Positions 8,196 through 16,792 of a stretch of DNA of 64,000 bases are shown piece after piece; the first letter of the stretch is position 1; the number at the start of each line of letters is the position of its first letter. The translations under genes and the position numbers were made by a program. The notes below the pieces were generated by a model. The model worked only from the letters and a program-made list of their open reading frames with translations. It was not told where the DNA came from and did not search any database. This DNA comes from Persicobacter sp. CCB-QB2 (GTDB taxonomy: Bacteria > Bacteroidota > Bacteroidia > Cytophagales > Cyclobacteriaceae), in assembly GCF_001274635.1 (NCBI RefSeq), contig NZ_LBGV01000001.1, forward strand, positions 2,480,001 to 2,544,000, written 5' to 3'.

Positions 8196-9467
8196 TTACT
8201 TCCTCCCAATAAAAAATCCATGCAATCCGCACTCATAGCGGTACTCAATTCTTAATTGATTCAAAGCACAAATACGCTTTACCAAAGCCAAACCTAAGCC
8301 CAAAGAATTCTTGGTCTGATTACCGGAAGCAAAACGCTTGAAAATATTCTCCGGGCTCACCTTTGGCGCAGGGCCGGCATTTCGAATACCAAAGCTATTC
8401 TCCGTGGTTTCAATTTCGATAATGGTCCCCTTGGAGGCATAGGAAATGGCATTCCGAAAAAGGTTTTTCAGAATAATCTCAAACAGGAAAGGGTCCATCA
8501 TCAGATAATGTGTTTCCGATAAAACTGCGTTTATCTGAAGGTCTTTCAGGCCTGCCAGCTCGGATACACTGTCAATATGGTTTTCAATAAATGGCTTAGT
8601 AAATAACTTTTCTGTATTGCGGTATTCGTGGTTTTCAATCTTAGTCAAAAGATTGAGGGTTGATCCCAGACGTGTTAAATGGTTGGTCTCATCAAAGATC
8701 GTTTTCACTACCTCGGCCTGCGCTTCCAGTACTCTTTCATCAGCAATCAGTCGTTCGGTTTTATTGCGGATAATAGCCAGAGGCGTCTTAATTTCATGAG
8801 ACATATTTTCCGTATACTCCTTTAGATTGCGATAATCTTCCTCAATCCGGTCCACCATGGCGATGAATAATTCCTGCATACGGGCAAACTCCTGAGTGGA
8901 TGTCTTCACCGGCTTGATCTCCGCTTTATCCCCCAGCTTAAAATCCTCCATCTTCCGCATAATGGAATAAAAAGGACGAAAGACCACCCCCGAAAGGAAA
9001 ATACTGAATATTAGCACAATACCTGCCAGCAAAATAAAGGAAGGTATCAGCGTATTCCGCACATCGGCTTTCAAGCTGGCAAAATCATCAATATTCCGAT
9101 TCAGTACCAGATGATATTGCACACTATCCACCCAAATATTGGTTTCCTTTATCCGGAAAAGATAAATTTCATCAAAATATTTAGAGAACATCAGCGTATC
9201 GTAAGTGGCCTCCCGCAAGCCGGATTCCGGCAAACTATCCGCATAAGCCACCCAGGCTCCCCGCACCAGTGCCGGATCCTTCCCCTCTTTCAGGTGCTCA
9301 ATGATTTGTTTTTCGCGCAATTTAAAGGCATAACTCACATTACCTTCAATATGCTTTTTGGTCTGATTAATCAGATACTGTCCATTGATAAAAAACGCAA
9401 TCACGACGAAAAACAAAAAAAGCACCGCTATTTTGGGCATCAGGTGCATGGACCGCTTTTTACTCAT
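8196..9467 (-). CDS. Sensor histidine kinase
   Basis: 423 aa. Membrane helices at about residues 13-32 and 142-163 enclose a ~110-residue periplasmic sensor region. A HAMP-like linker follows. The HisKA dimerisation helix has phosphoacceptor His224 (NMSHEIKTPLA). The HATPase region has an N-box (LKNLFRNAISYAS), a G1-type segment (FGIRNAGPAP) and G2 (NSLGLGLALVKRI). It autophosphorylates and should pass phosphate to the response regulator encoded immediately upstream, with which it overlaps by 4 nt (9464-9467). The ligand is unknown; the periplasmic part (EGKDPALVRGAWVAYADSLP...) is not recognised. Confidence 0.9.
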   Translation of the reverse strand: MSKKRSMHLMPKIAVLFLFFVVIAFFINGQYLINQTKKHIEGNVSYAFKLREKQIIEHLKEGKDPALVRGAWVAYADSLPESGLREATYDTLMFSKYFDEIYLFRIKETNIWVDSVQYHLVLNRNIDDFASLKADVRNTLIPSFILLAGIVLIFSIFLSGVVFRPFYSIMRKMEDFKLGDKAEIKPVKTSTQEFARMQELFIAMVDRIEEDYRNLKEYTENMSHEIKTPLAIIRNKTERLIADERVLEAQAEVVKTIFDETNHLTRLGSTLNLLTKIENHEYRNTEKLFTKPFIENHIDSVSELAGLKDLQINAVLSETHYLMMDPFLFEIILKNLFRNAISYASKGTIIEIETTENSFGIRNAGPAPKVSPENIFKRFASGNQTKNSLGLGLALVKRICALNQLRIEYRYECGLHGFFIGRK

Positions 9468-10141
9468 CCCTCCGTCAGTTTATACCCCATGCCGTAGACC
9501 GATTTGATGGAGTTTTCCCCTCCGGCTGCGGTGATCTTCTTGCGAACGTTTTTGATGTGATTATAAATGAAATCGAAGTTTTCGGCCTGATCAATATGAT
9601 CTCCCCAAAGGTGTTCTGCTATCCCTTCCTTGGTCAGTACGCGATTTTTATTGTACATGAAATACAGGAGCAATTCATACTCCTTACGGGTAAGGTCCAA
9701 AGTTTTCCCGCCCACCTTTACCTCTCCGGCAACGGTATTCACCATCAAATCACCTACACGTAATTCATTATTGCCCTGGGCATTTTTTCTCCGGATTAAG
9801 GATTTGATACGGGCATTCAATTCTGCCTGATGGAAAGGTTTGGTAATATAATCATCTGCGCCCAACTCCAGACCTTTCACCTTATCCTCAACAGTGTCAT
9901 TGGCCGTTACGATCAGAATACCGGTCTTACTTTCCTTCTCCTTCAATACTCGGATTACATCCAGGCCATTACCATCCGGCAATCCCAAATCCAGAATAAT
10001 GACCTCATAACTATAAACCCCAATTTTCTCTTTGGCGTCCGCTACAGTGGCAGCCCTTTCAATCAGGTATCCATTTTCCATGAGATGGTCTTGCATGTCT
10101 GCAGCCAAAAGGTCATTATCCTCTACAATTAATAACTTCAT
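9464..10141 (-). CDS. OmpR/PhoB-type response regulator
   Basis: 225 aa. The receiver domain has the acidic pair Glu7/Asp8, phosphoacceptor Asp51 (IILDLGLPDG) and Lys101 (YITKPF). A winged-helix DNA-binding domain follows (~130-225), with LTRKEYELLLYFMYNKNRVLTKEGI and the terminal SVYGMGYKL hairpin. It is the first gene of a two-gene operon with the histidine kinase, and the 4-nt ATGA overlap indicates translational coupling. Target genes cannot be inferred from the window. Confidence 0.92.
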   Translation of the reverse strand: MKLLIVEDNDLLAADMQDHLMENGYLIERAATVADAKEKIGVYSYEVIILDLGLPDGNGLDVIRVLKEKESKTGILIVTANDTVEDKVKGLELGADDYITKPFHQAELNARIKSLIRRKNAQGNNELRVGDLMVNTVAGEVKVGGKTLDLTRKEYELLLYFMYNKNRVLTKEGIAEHLWGDHIDQAENFDFIYNHIKNVRKKITAAGGENSIKSVYGMGYKLTEG

Positions 10142-10910
10142 AAAAATATCTTTATTGAGATTCCTTTTTGGGATATCGGATTTAATTCCAATTCAAAGAT
10201 TGTTCCGTTGATTCAAAAATCCACCACCAAAGCTCAATTCTAATTCAATTCTCATTTCAGGGATGATCTCAAAACCTTTAGCCGGTGAGGAATTTCTCCC
10301 TGCCGAGCCATAAACCTGCAAAATGCTTATCAAATCTGTTTAAAATCTGTAGGCATTCCCCATAAACATAAAGCCTCCAATAAAAGAACGGAAAGCCCCT
10401 AAAACCACCCTCTTCCTCTATGAAAACCAACCACTTTCAAAAAAAGTAAATTTTCAAATGACGATATGACAAAAAACCACTTTAAAATCAGCTTTACACT
10501 ATCCGTCATAGTGGCCATAGGTGGCTGACCAACCTTTCCGCACTGGATTGTATACCTGCAGGCACACTAAAAGGTGATTCATTTTTATTATACGCTTTCA
10601 AATCCCCACCTTATGGACTTACACGAAGCAAATTCATACTTAAATCCTCGTTTTGCTGCCAGGCGGGAAACAGAAAGGAATGTTTCCATTTGGAGTTTTC
10701 TACAAGGAAGCAGATGAATGAGGAAAAAGCAAGCTTACCAAATTTGGGCCATTAAAAAATCAGCCAACCAGCATGTAATGCTATGATAATAATTCAGTTA
10801 TAGTAAATCACTTAACCTGACTGTGAATAATTTGGGCTAAGCGGATAACTTCAATCCGGTTCTCCTCGCAAAAAAAGCACCGCCATCTTATCATAAGGAA
10901 TGATCATAAA
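10142..10910. other. Gap between the response regulator and the peroxiredoxin array
   Basis: No convincing gene. A plus-strand stretch from 10467 reads as a short signal-like peptide (MTKNHFKISFTLSVIVAIGG) and stops at once, possibly a dead gene start. Repeat copy F lies at 10622-10837. Confidence 0.5.
10622..10837 (+). repeat. MITE-like element, copy F
   Basis: The core is close to the family consensus (CTTAAATCCTCGTTTTGCTGCCAGGCGGGAAA, then GAAGCAGATGAATGAGGAAAAAGCAAGC and AAATTTGGGCCATTAAAAAATCAGCC, each split here for description). Right end GTGAATAATTTGGGC, then TAA (10838-10840). The left end is approximate. Confidence 0.75.
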
Positions 10911-10943
10911 CAAAAAAAACCGAAGTGATGGGTTTCACTTCGG
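10911..10943 (-). terminator. Terminator of peroxiredoxin cassette 1
   Basis: CCGAAGTGA/TCACTTCGG hairpin; on the minus strand it runs into eight T residues. The same hairpin type ends all four cassettes. Confidence 0.8.
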
Positions 10944-11096
10944 CCTCCAATTTATTGATTGTTGATTATTATATCAGGCATTGCAGCCTTGGGTTTTAGT
11001 CTAGCGACAAAATTTTCCGGTTATTGTCTGCTATTGTTTGTTTTGGGTACTGTTGATTTAGGGTTCCGGTTATGGTTTGGTATTGATTTGTTTGAT

Positions 11097-11570
11097 TTAG
11101 CTGATGGATTCCATCACGCGTTTCATAAATTCATTCAGGGCTTCCTTTTCAGTCTTCCCCTCATCGGTTAACTTTTTAACGGCTAAAGCACCTGACATGT
11201 TACTGATTAATTCCCCAATAACATCCAGTTCTTCATCTTTTAACCCTAATTATTCACCGGTAGATTTAGTAATTTGCTATAAGCGTTTAGTTTTCAGAAC
11301 TTTCCAGTTAGTTTTATCGAATTATCAAAAGCTCAAATTCGGGTATGCTTGCTTTCTCCTCATTCATCTGCTTCGTTGAGAAAAACTCGAAATAGGAAAA
11401 ATTCCTTCATTTTTCCCGCCTAGCAGCTAAACGAGGATTTAAGCATGAATAGTCCGGGGTAAATTTTAACTCTCGGTAAGGTGTTCTAAACCCCCCAATG
11501 CTTCTAAGACAAAGTCCTGATCCTTCTCCTTGATAAAGGAGTGAATGTGCTTAATTATTGGTAATCTCAT
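11097..11570 (-). pseudogene. 84-aa cassette protein, copy 1, split by a MITE-like insertion
   Basis: The start (MRLPIIKHIHSFIKEKDQDF...) and the C-terminal half (KDEELDVIGELISNMSGALAVKKL...MKRVMESIS) are still readable. They are separated by 217 bp of repeat copy G. Against the three intact sister genes the site aligns base for base if the element and one TAA are removed. A G-to-T change in the flanking GAA codon also creates a stop. The remaining product would be cut off after about 30 residues. It is the only damaged gene in the array. Confidence 0.9.
11244..11460 (-). repeat. MITE-like element, copy G, inserted in a gene
   Basis: 217 bp. Left terminus CCCTAATTATTCACCGG; right terminus GAATAGTCCGGGG (its complement reads CCCCGGACTATTC). 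TAA lies on both sides (11241-11243, 11461-11463). The intact paralogues at 13052, 14788 and 16538 show the unoccupied site, so ends and target duplication are defined by comparison. Confidence 0.93.
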
Positions 11571-11865
11571 GGATGAAGGATTGTAAAGATTCTGCTTTAT
11601 TCGTCTGAATTTGGTTCACCAGGGCGCCATTTTTAAAAGCGGCGAAAGTAGGCAGGTTATTCACATTGGCCAGCTTTCTGGACTCCGGGAATTTTTCCGC
11701 ATCTACCATCACGAAAGGGGTACCCTCATGCTCTCCGGCGAACCTTTTAAATTTTGGCTTCATAATGCGGCAGTTACCACACCAACCGGCAGAGAATTGA
11801 ACAAATACGGTATCATTAGTGGATACTACTTCAGCTAATCTATCTTCTTTTAATTCTTCAAACAT
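11551..11865 (-). CDS. Thioredoxin-family protein, cassette copy 1
   Basis: 104 aa from the Met at 11865 (MFEELKEDRL). The open frame extends 14 codons upstream, but that leader has no thioredoxin similarity. The redox motif is WCGNC (Cys29, Cys32), a variant of thioredoxin WCGPC, with the cis-proline Pro72 in NLPTFAAF. It probably recycles the peroxiredoxin encoded just upstream (inference from pairing in all four cassettes). The 90-nt spacer to the peroxiredoxin stop contains a GGGGAATC/GACTCCCC hairpin (11909-11936) that could affect relative expression. This copy has Lys78 where copies 2-4 have Arg. It overlaps the broken 84-aa gene start by 20 nt. Confidence 0.88.
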   Translation of the reverse strand: MFEELKEDRLAEVVSTNDTVFVQFSAGWCGNCRIMKPKFKRFAGEHEGTPFVMVDAEKFPESRKLANVNNLPTFAAFKNGALVNQIQTNKAESLQSFIHEITNN

Positions 11866-11955
11866 GATCTTTCTAATTAAGGGAATATATAAAAATGGTG
11901 AATACACAGGGGAATCTATTGGAGCTCCGACTCCCCGGTGGAAAGCTTAGGAGAA

Positions 11956-12594
11956 TTAGTGAGCGGCTAAATATTCTGCTACGCCATCACGGTTAGCAGA
12001 CATCGCTTCTTTTCCTTCTTCCCAGTTCGCAGGGCAAACTTCACCATGCTGCTGAACGTGCGCATAAGCATCGATCATTCTTAGGAACTCTTGTACATTA
12101 CGCCCCAATGGCATGTGGTTGATGCCTTCATGGAATACAGTACCTTCCTCATCGATCAGGTAAGTGGCACGGTAGGTCACATTGTCTCCTACTAATAAGT
12201 CCACACCTAACTCTTCATGGTGTACGGTTTCCTGGGCATCCAAAATCCCTAATACGGAAGAAAGATTACGATTACTATCTGCTAAGATATTGTAAGTCAC
12301 ACCTTCAATACCTCCTTGATCTTTTGGCGTATTCAACCAGGCGAAGTGAACTTCAGCAGTATCTACGGATGCACCAATAACCACGGTATTACGTTTTTCA
12401 AACTCTGCTAAAGCTTCCTGAAAAGCATGTAGCTCTGTTGGGCACACAAAGGTGAAATCCTTAGGGTACCAGAACAACAACACTTTCTTATTATTCTTTA
12501 CTGCTTCCTCCAAAACGTTGATCTGAATCGTCTCGCCCATTTCGTTCATGGCGTTAACAGCAATAGAAGGGAATTTTTTACCAGTGAATGACAT
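11956..12594 (-). CDS. Typical 2-Cys peroxiredoxin (AhpC/Prx1 group), cassette copy 1
   Basis: 212 aa cytoplasmic peroxidase that reduces H2O2 and organic peroxides. Peroxidatic Cys51 sits in DFTFVCPTE and resolving Cys187 in HGEVCPANW, followed by a C-terminal extension. No AhpF gene is nearby, so the reductant is likely the adjacent thioredoxin. The first gene of its operon, with an OxyR-type operator and a -7 box ~40 nt upstream of the start. Variants in this copy: Val71, Thr89, Val124. It is the distal unit, furthest from oxyR. Confidence 0.93.
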   Translation of the reverse strand: MSFTGKKFPSIAVNAMNEMGETIQINVLEEAVKNNKKVLLFWYPKDFTFVCPTELHAFQEALAEFEKRNTVVIGASVDTAEVHFAWLNTPKDQGGIEGVTYNILADSNRNLSSVLGILDAQETVHHEELGVDLLVGDNVTYRATYLIDEEGTVFHEGINHMPLGRNVQEFLRMIDAYAHVQQHGEVCPANWEEGKEAMSANRDGVAEYLAAH

Positions 12595-12632
12595 ATCGTA
12601 TAATTTTTTATTGTTTCTGATTGATTACATGA

Positions 12633-12700
12633 CAAAAGTAGGGGGGATTTTTGTTAGATGAAAACTGATTAATTCTATCGTTGTGTTAGATAAAATCTAT
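12633..12700 (-). promoter_or_regulatory. OxyR-type operator and promoter of cassette 1
   Basis: A 15-7-15 arrangement occupies 12664-12700. On the minus strand the first half is ATAGATTTTATCTAA, matching ATAGnTnnnAnCTAT in all but the last base. The second, weaker half is ATAGAATTAATCAGT, after a 7-nt spacer. Downstream is the -7 box TACTTTTG (12640-12633). The operator lies immediately upstream of the expected -33 region, a placement suited to activation. Confidence 0.8.
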
Positions 12701-12880
12701 CAAATAAAACCCACTAATAATCAACAACTTACCGCAAGCCAACCCAAAAACGATGAAACGACTCTCTTCTTTATTTTCAACAAGTACGTTTTAGCACTAC
12801 CTCCGCAGCAAGCAAAGGGTGAAAAATAAGGGGTATTCCTAGACGCCCAAACCAAATACTTTAGCGCCGCCTCTTCAAAC

Positions 12881-12911
12881 AAAAAAACCGAAGCGATGGG
12901 TTTCGCTTCGG
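12881..12911 (-). terminator. Terminator of peroxiredoxin cassette 2
   Basis: CCGAAGCGA/TCGCTTCGG hairpin with a seven-residue T run on the minus strand. Confidence 0.8.
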
Positions 12912-13051
12912 TCTCTAAAAGATGTTTGATTATTCAATTGGGATGGTCATCCCTGGTTTTAGTTTGACGGCAACATTTTTCAGGTATTGCCCGGTATTGT
13001 TTGTTTAGGTATTCTGAGGTCAGGTTTGATTTTTGCTCTTGCTTTGTTTGA

Positions 13052-13306
13052 TTAGTTGATGGATCCCATCACGCGTTTCATAAATTCATTCAGGGCTTCC
13101 TTCTCCGTTTTCCCTTCCTGAACCATATCTCTCACGGCTAATGCACCGGACATATTACTAATTAATTCTCCAATGACATCCAGTTCTTCATCCTTCAGGT
13201 TTTCACTTTCTGTCAAATGCTCCAGCACTTCCATTGCTTCAATGACAAAGTCCTGATCATTCTCCTTGATAAAGGAGTGAATGTGCTTAATTATTGGTAA
13301 TCTCAT
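13052..13306 (-). CDS. 84-aa conserved cassette protein, copy 2
   Basis: A helical acidic protein with no signal peptide or cysteines (IKHIHSFIKENDQDFVIEAMEVLEHLTES...ELISNMSGALAVRDMVQEGKTEKEALNEFMKRVMG). It resembles a small uncharacterised Bacteroidota family that I recall beside peroxiredoxin and thioredoxin genes (DUF6952-like; family number uncertain). Its start overlaps the thioredoxin stop by 20 nt (13287-13306), so the two are translationally coupled. It may be an accessory factor for the peroxiredoxin/thioredoxin pair; no function is shown by sequence. Confidence 0.8.
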   Translation of the reverse strand: MRLPIIKHIHSFIKENDQDFVIEAMEVLEHLTESENLKDEELDVIGELISNMSGALAVRDMVQEGKTEKEALNEFMKRVMGSIN

Positions 13307-13601
13307 GGATGAAGGATTGTAAAGATTCTGCTTTGTTCGTCTGAATTTGGTTCACCAGGGCGCCATTTCTAAAAGCGGCGAAAGTTGGTAAGTTATTTAC
13401 ATTGGCCAGCTTTCTGGACTCCGGGAATTTTTCCGCATCTACCATCACGAAAGGGGTACCCTCATGCTCTCCGGCGAACCTTTTAAATTTTGGCTTCATA
13501 ATGCGGCAGTTACCACACCAACCGGCAGAGAATTGAACAAATACGGTATCATTAGTGGAGACTACTTCAGCTAATCTATCTTCTTTTAATTCTTCAAACA
13601 T
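13287..13601 (-). CDS. Thioredoxin-family protein, cassette copy 2
   Basis: 104 aa from the internal Met at 13601. The protein is identical to copy 3, with WCGNC at residues 28-32 and Arg78. The leader DNA differs from copies 1 and 4 by one base (AAGGAAATAT instead of AAGGGAATAT). Spacer hairpin and 20-nt overlap with the 84-aa gene are kept. Confidence 0.88.
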   Translation of the reverse strand: MFEELKEDRLAEVVSTNDTVFVQFSAGWCGNCRIMKPKFKRFAGEHEGTPFVMVDAEKFPESRKLANVNNLPTFAAFRNGALVNQIQTNKAESLQSFIHEITNN

Positions 13602-13691
13602 GATCTTTCTAATTAAGGAAATATATAAAAATGGTGAATACACAGGGGAATCTATTGGAGCACCGACTCCCCGGTGGAAAACTTAGGAGGA

Positions 13692-14330
13692 TTAGTGAGC
13701 GGCTAAATATTCTGCTACGCCATCACGGTTAGCTGACATCGCTTCTTTTCCTTCTTCCCAGTTCGCAGGGCAAACTTCACCATGCTGCTGAACGTGCGCA
13801 TAAGCATCGATCATTCTTAGGAATTCCTGTACGTTACGTCCCAATGGCATGTGGTTGATGCCTTCGTGGAATACAGTACCTTCCTCATCGATCAGGTAAG
13901 TGGCACGGTAAGTCACATTGTCTCCTACTAACAAGTCCACACCTAACTCCTCATGGTGTACGGTTTCCTGTGCATCCAAAATTCCCAATACGGAGGAAAG
14001 ATTACGATTACTATCTGCCAGGATATTGTAAGTAACACCTTCGATACCACCCTGATCTTTTGGCGTATTCAACCAGGCGAAGTGAACTTCAGCGGTATCT
14101 ACGGATGCGCCGATTACGATCGTATTACGTTTTTCAAACTCCGCTAAAGCTTCCTGAAAAGCATGTAGCTCTGTTGGGCACACAAAGGTGAAATCCTTAG
14201 GGTACCAGAACAACAACACTTTCTTATTATTCTTTACTGCTTCTTCCAAAACGTTGATCTGAATGGTCTCGCCCATTTCGTTCATAGCGTTAACAGCAAT
14301 AGAAGGGAATTTTTTACCAGTGAATGACAT
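13692..14330 (-). CDS. Typical 2-Cys peroxiredoxin, cassette copy 2
   Basis: 212 aa with Cys51 and Cys187 intact. Differs from copy 1 only by Ile71. Many synonymous changes relative to copy 1 show divergence under selection for the protein, while the adjacent intergenic DNA matches copy 3. Operator and promoter upstream are complete, so it is expected to be expressed. Confidence 0.93.
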   Translation of the reverse strand: MSFTGKKFPSIAVNAMNEMGETIQINVLEEAVKNNKKVLLFWYPKDFTFVCPTELHAFQEALAEFEKRNTIVIGASVDTAEVHFAWLNTPKDQGGIEGVTYNILADSNRNLSSVLGILDAQETVHHEELGVDLLVGDNVTYRATYLIDEEGTVFHEGINHMPLGRNVQEFLRMIDAYAHVQQHGEVCPANWEEGKEAMSANRDGVAEYLAAH

Positions 14331-14368
14331 ATCGTATAATTTTTTATTGTTTCTGATTGATTACATGA

Positions 14369-14436
14369 CAAAAGTAGGGGGGATTTTCGTTAGATGAAAA
14401 CTGATTAATTCTATCGTTGTGTTAGATAAAATCTAT
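14369..14436 (-). promoter_or_regulatory. OxyR-type operator and promoter of cassette 2
   Basis: Operator at 14400-14436, identical in sequence to that of cassette 1; -7 box TACTTTTG at 14376-14369. Confidence 0.8.
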
Positions 14437-14616
14437 CAAATAAAACCCACTAATAATCAACAACTTACCGCAAGCCAACCCAAAAACGATGAAACGACTC
14501 TCTTCTTTATTTTCAACAAGTACGTTTTAGCACTACCTCCGCAGCAAGCAAAGGGTGAAAAATAAGGGGTATTCCTAGACGCCCAAACCAAATACTTTAG
14601 CGCCGCCTCTTCAAAC

Positions 14617-14647
14617 AAAAAAACCGAAGCGATGGGTTTCGCTTCGG
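14617..14647 (-). terminator. Terminator of peroxiredoxin cassette 3
   Basis: Same CCGAAGCGA/TCGCTTCGG hairpin and T run as after cassette 2. Confidence 0.8.
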
Positions 14648-14787
14648 TCTCTAAAAGATGTTTGATTATTCAATTGGGATGGTCATCCCTGGTTTTAGTT
14701 TGACGGCAACATTTTTCAGGTATTGCCCGGTATTGTTTGTTTAGGTATTCTGAGGTCAGGTTTGATTTTTGCTCTTGCTTTGTTTGA

Positions 14788-15042
14788 TTAGTTGATGGAT
14801 CCCATCACGCGTTTCATAAATTCATTCAGGGCTTCCTTCTCCGTTTTCCCTTCCTGAACCATATCTCTCACGGCTAATGCACCGGACATATTACTAATTA
14901 ATTCTCCAATGACATCCAGTTCTTCATCCTTCAGGTTTTCACTTTCTGTCAAATGCTCCAGCACTTCCATTGCTTCAATGACAAAGTCCTGATCATTCTC
15001 CTTGATAAAGGAGTGAATGTGCTTAATTATTGGTAATCTCAT
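14788..15042 (-). CDS. 84-aa conserved cassette protein, copy 3
   Basis: Protein identical to copy 2. The start overlaps the thioredoxin stop by 20 nt (15023-15042). It serves as one of three unoccupied-site references for the insertion in copy 1. Confidence 0.8.
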   Translation of the reverse strand: MRLPIIKHIHSFIKENDQDFVIEAMEVLEHLTESENLKDEELDVIGELISNMSGALAVRDMVQEGKTEKEALNEFMKRVMGSIN

Positions 15043-15337
15043 GGATGAAGGATTGTAAAGATTCTGCTTTGTTCGTCTGAATTTGGTTCACCAGGGCGCC
15101 ATTTCTAAAAGCGGCGAAAGTTGGTAAGTTATTTACATTGGCCAGCTTTCTGGACTCCGGGAATTTTTCCGCATCTACCATCACGAAAGGGGTACCCTCA
15201 TGCTCTCCGGCGAACCTTTTAAATTTTGGCTTCATAATGCGGCAGTTACCACACCAACCGGCAGAGAATTGAACAAATACGGTATCATTAGTGGAGACTA
15301 CTTCAGCTAATCTATCTTCTTTTAATTCTTCAAACAT
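15023..15337 (-). CDS. Thioredoxin-family protein, cassette copy 3
   Basis: 104 aa from the Met at 15337, identical to copy 2 in protein and leader. Active site WCGNC, cis-Pro72. Identity through the intergenic region with copy 2 suggests recent duplication or gene conversion between units 2 and 3. Confidence 0.88.
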   Translation of the reverse strand: MFEELKEDRLAEVVSTNDTVFVQFSAGWCGNCRIMKPKFKRFAGEHEGTPFVMVDAEKFPESRKLANVNNLPTFAAFRNGALVNQIQTNKAESLQSFIHEITNN

Positions 15338-15427
15338 GATCTTTCTAATTAAGGAAATATATAAAAATGGTGAATACACAGGGGAATCTATTGGAGCACC
15401 GACTCCCCGGTGGAAAACTTAGGAGGA

Positions 15428-16066
15428 TTAGTGAGCGGCTAAATATTCTGCTACGCCATCACGGTTAGCTGACATCGCTTCTTTTCCTTCTTCCCAGTTC
15501 GCAGGGCAAACTTCACCATGCTGCTGAACGTGTGCATAAGCATCGATCATTCTTAGGAACTCCTGTACGTTACGCCCCAATGGCATGTGGTTGATCCCTT
15601 CATGGAATACAGTACCTTCCTCATCGATCAAATAAGTGGCACGGTAAGTCACATTGTCTCCTACTAACAAGTCCACACCTAACTCCTCATGGTGTATGGT
15701 TTCCTGTGCATCCAAAATTCCCAATACGGAGGAAAGATTACGATTACTATCTGCTAAGATATTGTAAGTCACACCTTCAATACCACCTTGATCTTTTGGC
15801 GTATTCAACCAGGCGAAGTGAACTTCAGCGGTATCTACGGATGCACCGATAACCACGGTATTACGTTTTTCAAACTCTGCTAAAGCTTCCTGAAAAGCAT
15901 GTAGCTCTGTTGGGCACACAAAGGTGAAATCCTTAGGGTACCAGAACAACAACACTTTCTTATTATTCTTTACCGCTTCCTCCAAAACGTTGATCTGAAT
16001 CGTCTCGCCCATTTCGTTCATGGCGTTAACAGCAATAGAAGGGAATTTTTTACCAGTGAATGACAT
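15428..16066 (-). CDS. Typical 2-Cys peroxiredoxin, cassette copy 3
   Basis: 212 aa, Cys51 and Cys187 intact, Val71 as in copy 1 and a unique Ile124 (ETIHHEE). The 5' two thirds of the gene resemble copy 1 at synonymous sites while the 3' end resembles copy 2, a mosaic expected from gene conversion (seen by eye, not computed). Confidence 0.93.
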   Translation of the reverse strand: MSFTGKKFPSIAVNAMNEMGETIQINVLEEAVKNNKKVLLFWYPKDFTFVCPTELHAFQEALAEFEKRNTVVIGASVDTAEVHFAWLNTPKDQGGIEGVTYNILADSNRNLSSVLGILDAQETIHHEELGVDLLVGDNVTYRATYLIDEEGTVFHEGINHMPLGRNVQEFLRMIDAYAHVQQHGEVCPANWEEGKEAMSANRDGVAEYLAAH

Positions 16067-16104
16067 ATCGTATAATTTTTTATTGTTTCTGATTGATTAC
16101 ATGA

Positions 16105-16172
16105 CAAAAGTAGGGGGGATTTTTGTTAGATGGAAACTGATTAATTCTATCGTTGTGTTAGATAAAATCTAT
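16105..16172 (-). promoter_or_regulatory. OxyR-type operator and promoter of cassette 3
   Basis: Operator at 16136-16172 as in cassettes 1-2; -7 box TACTTTTG at 16112-16105. Homology to the other units ends just beyond the operator (about 16173), marking a duplication junction. Confidence 0.8.
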
Positions 16173-16343
16173 CGAATTACAAAACACTAACACACAGGGG
16201 CTTATGTTTATTTCTAGGATTTAACTCCGGAAAAATCGCCATTTCTTTCTTCCACATCGCAATCAATACTTCCGATTCTCTTTCTGAAACGAAAGCAAAA
16301 ACCCTTAGCTCCTCAGAAAAAAAAAGCTAAAAATGAAAGAAAC
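16173..16343. other. Junction DNA unique to the unit 3/4 boundary
   Basis: Unlike the two other inter-unit spacers, this stretch is not shared. No gene or repeat is recognised in it. Confidence 0.5.
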
Positions 16344-16375
16344 AAAAAAAACCGAAGTGATGATCCTCACTTCGG
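16344..16375 (-). terminator. Terminator of peroxiredoxin cassette 4
   Basis: CCGAAGTGA/TCACTTCGG-type hairpin with eight T residues on the minus strand; the loop differs from the other copies. Confidence 0.8.
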
Positions 16376-16537
16376 CCTCTAATCGTTGATTGATGATAAC
16401 TTCTGAAGGAATCATTTTCCTTCGCTAATGCAGCAGTTATAATTTCCGGTTATAGCCTGCTAGGGTTCGTCGGTTATTGTTACTTTAGGTTTGATTTTTT
16501 ATCGAATGTTTGATGTTTCGGAGCCGTTTACTGCCCC

Positions 16538-16792
16538 TTAGTTGATGGATCCCATCACGCGTTTCATAAATTCATTCAGGGCTTCCTTCTCACTTTTCCC
16601 TTCCTGAACCATATCCCTCACGGCTAATGCACCGGACATATTACTGATTAATTCCCCAATAACATCCAGTTCTTCATCCTTCAGGTTTTCACTTTCTGTC
16701 AAATGCTCCAGCACTTCCATTGCTTCAATGACAAAGTCCTGATCATTCTCCTTGATAAAGGAGTGAATATGCTTAATTATTGGTAATCTCAT
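16538..16792 (-). CDS. 84-aa conserved cassette protein, copy 4
   Basis: Differs from copies 2 and 3 by one Thr-to-Ser change (GKSEKEAL). Overlaps the thioredoxin stop by 20 nt (16773-16792). Confidence 0.8.
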   Translation of the reverse strand: MRLPIIKHIHSFIKENDQDFVIEAMEVLEHLTESENLKDEELDVIGELISNMSGALAVRDMVQEGKSEKEALNEFMKRVMGSIN

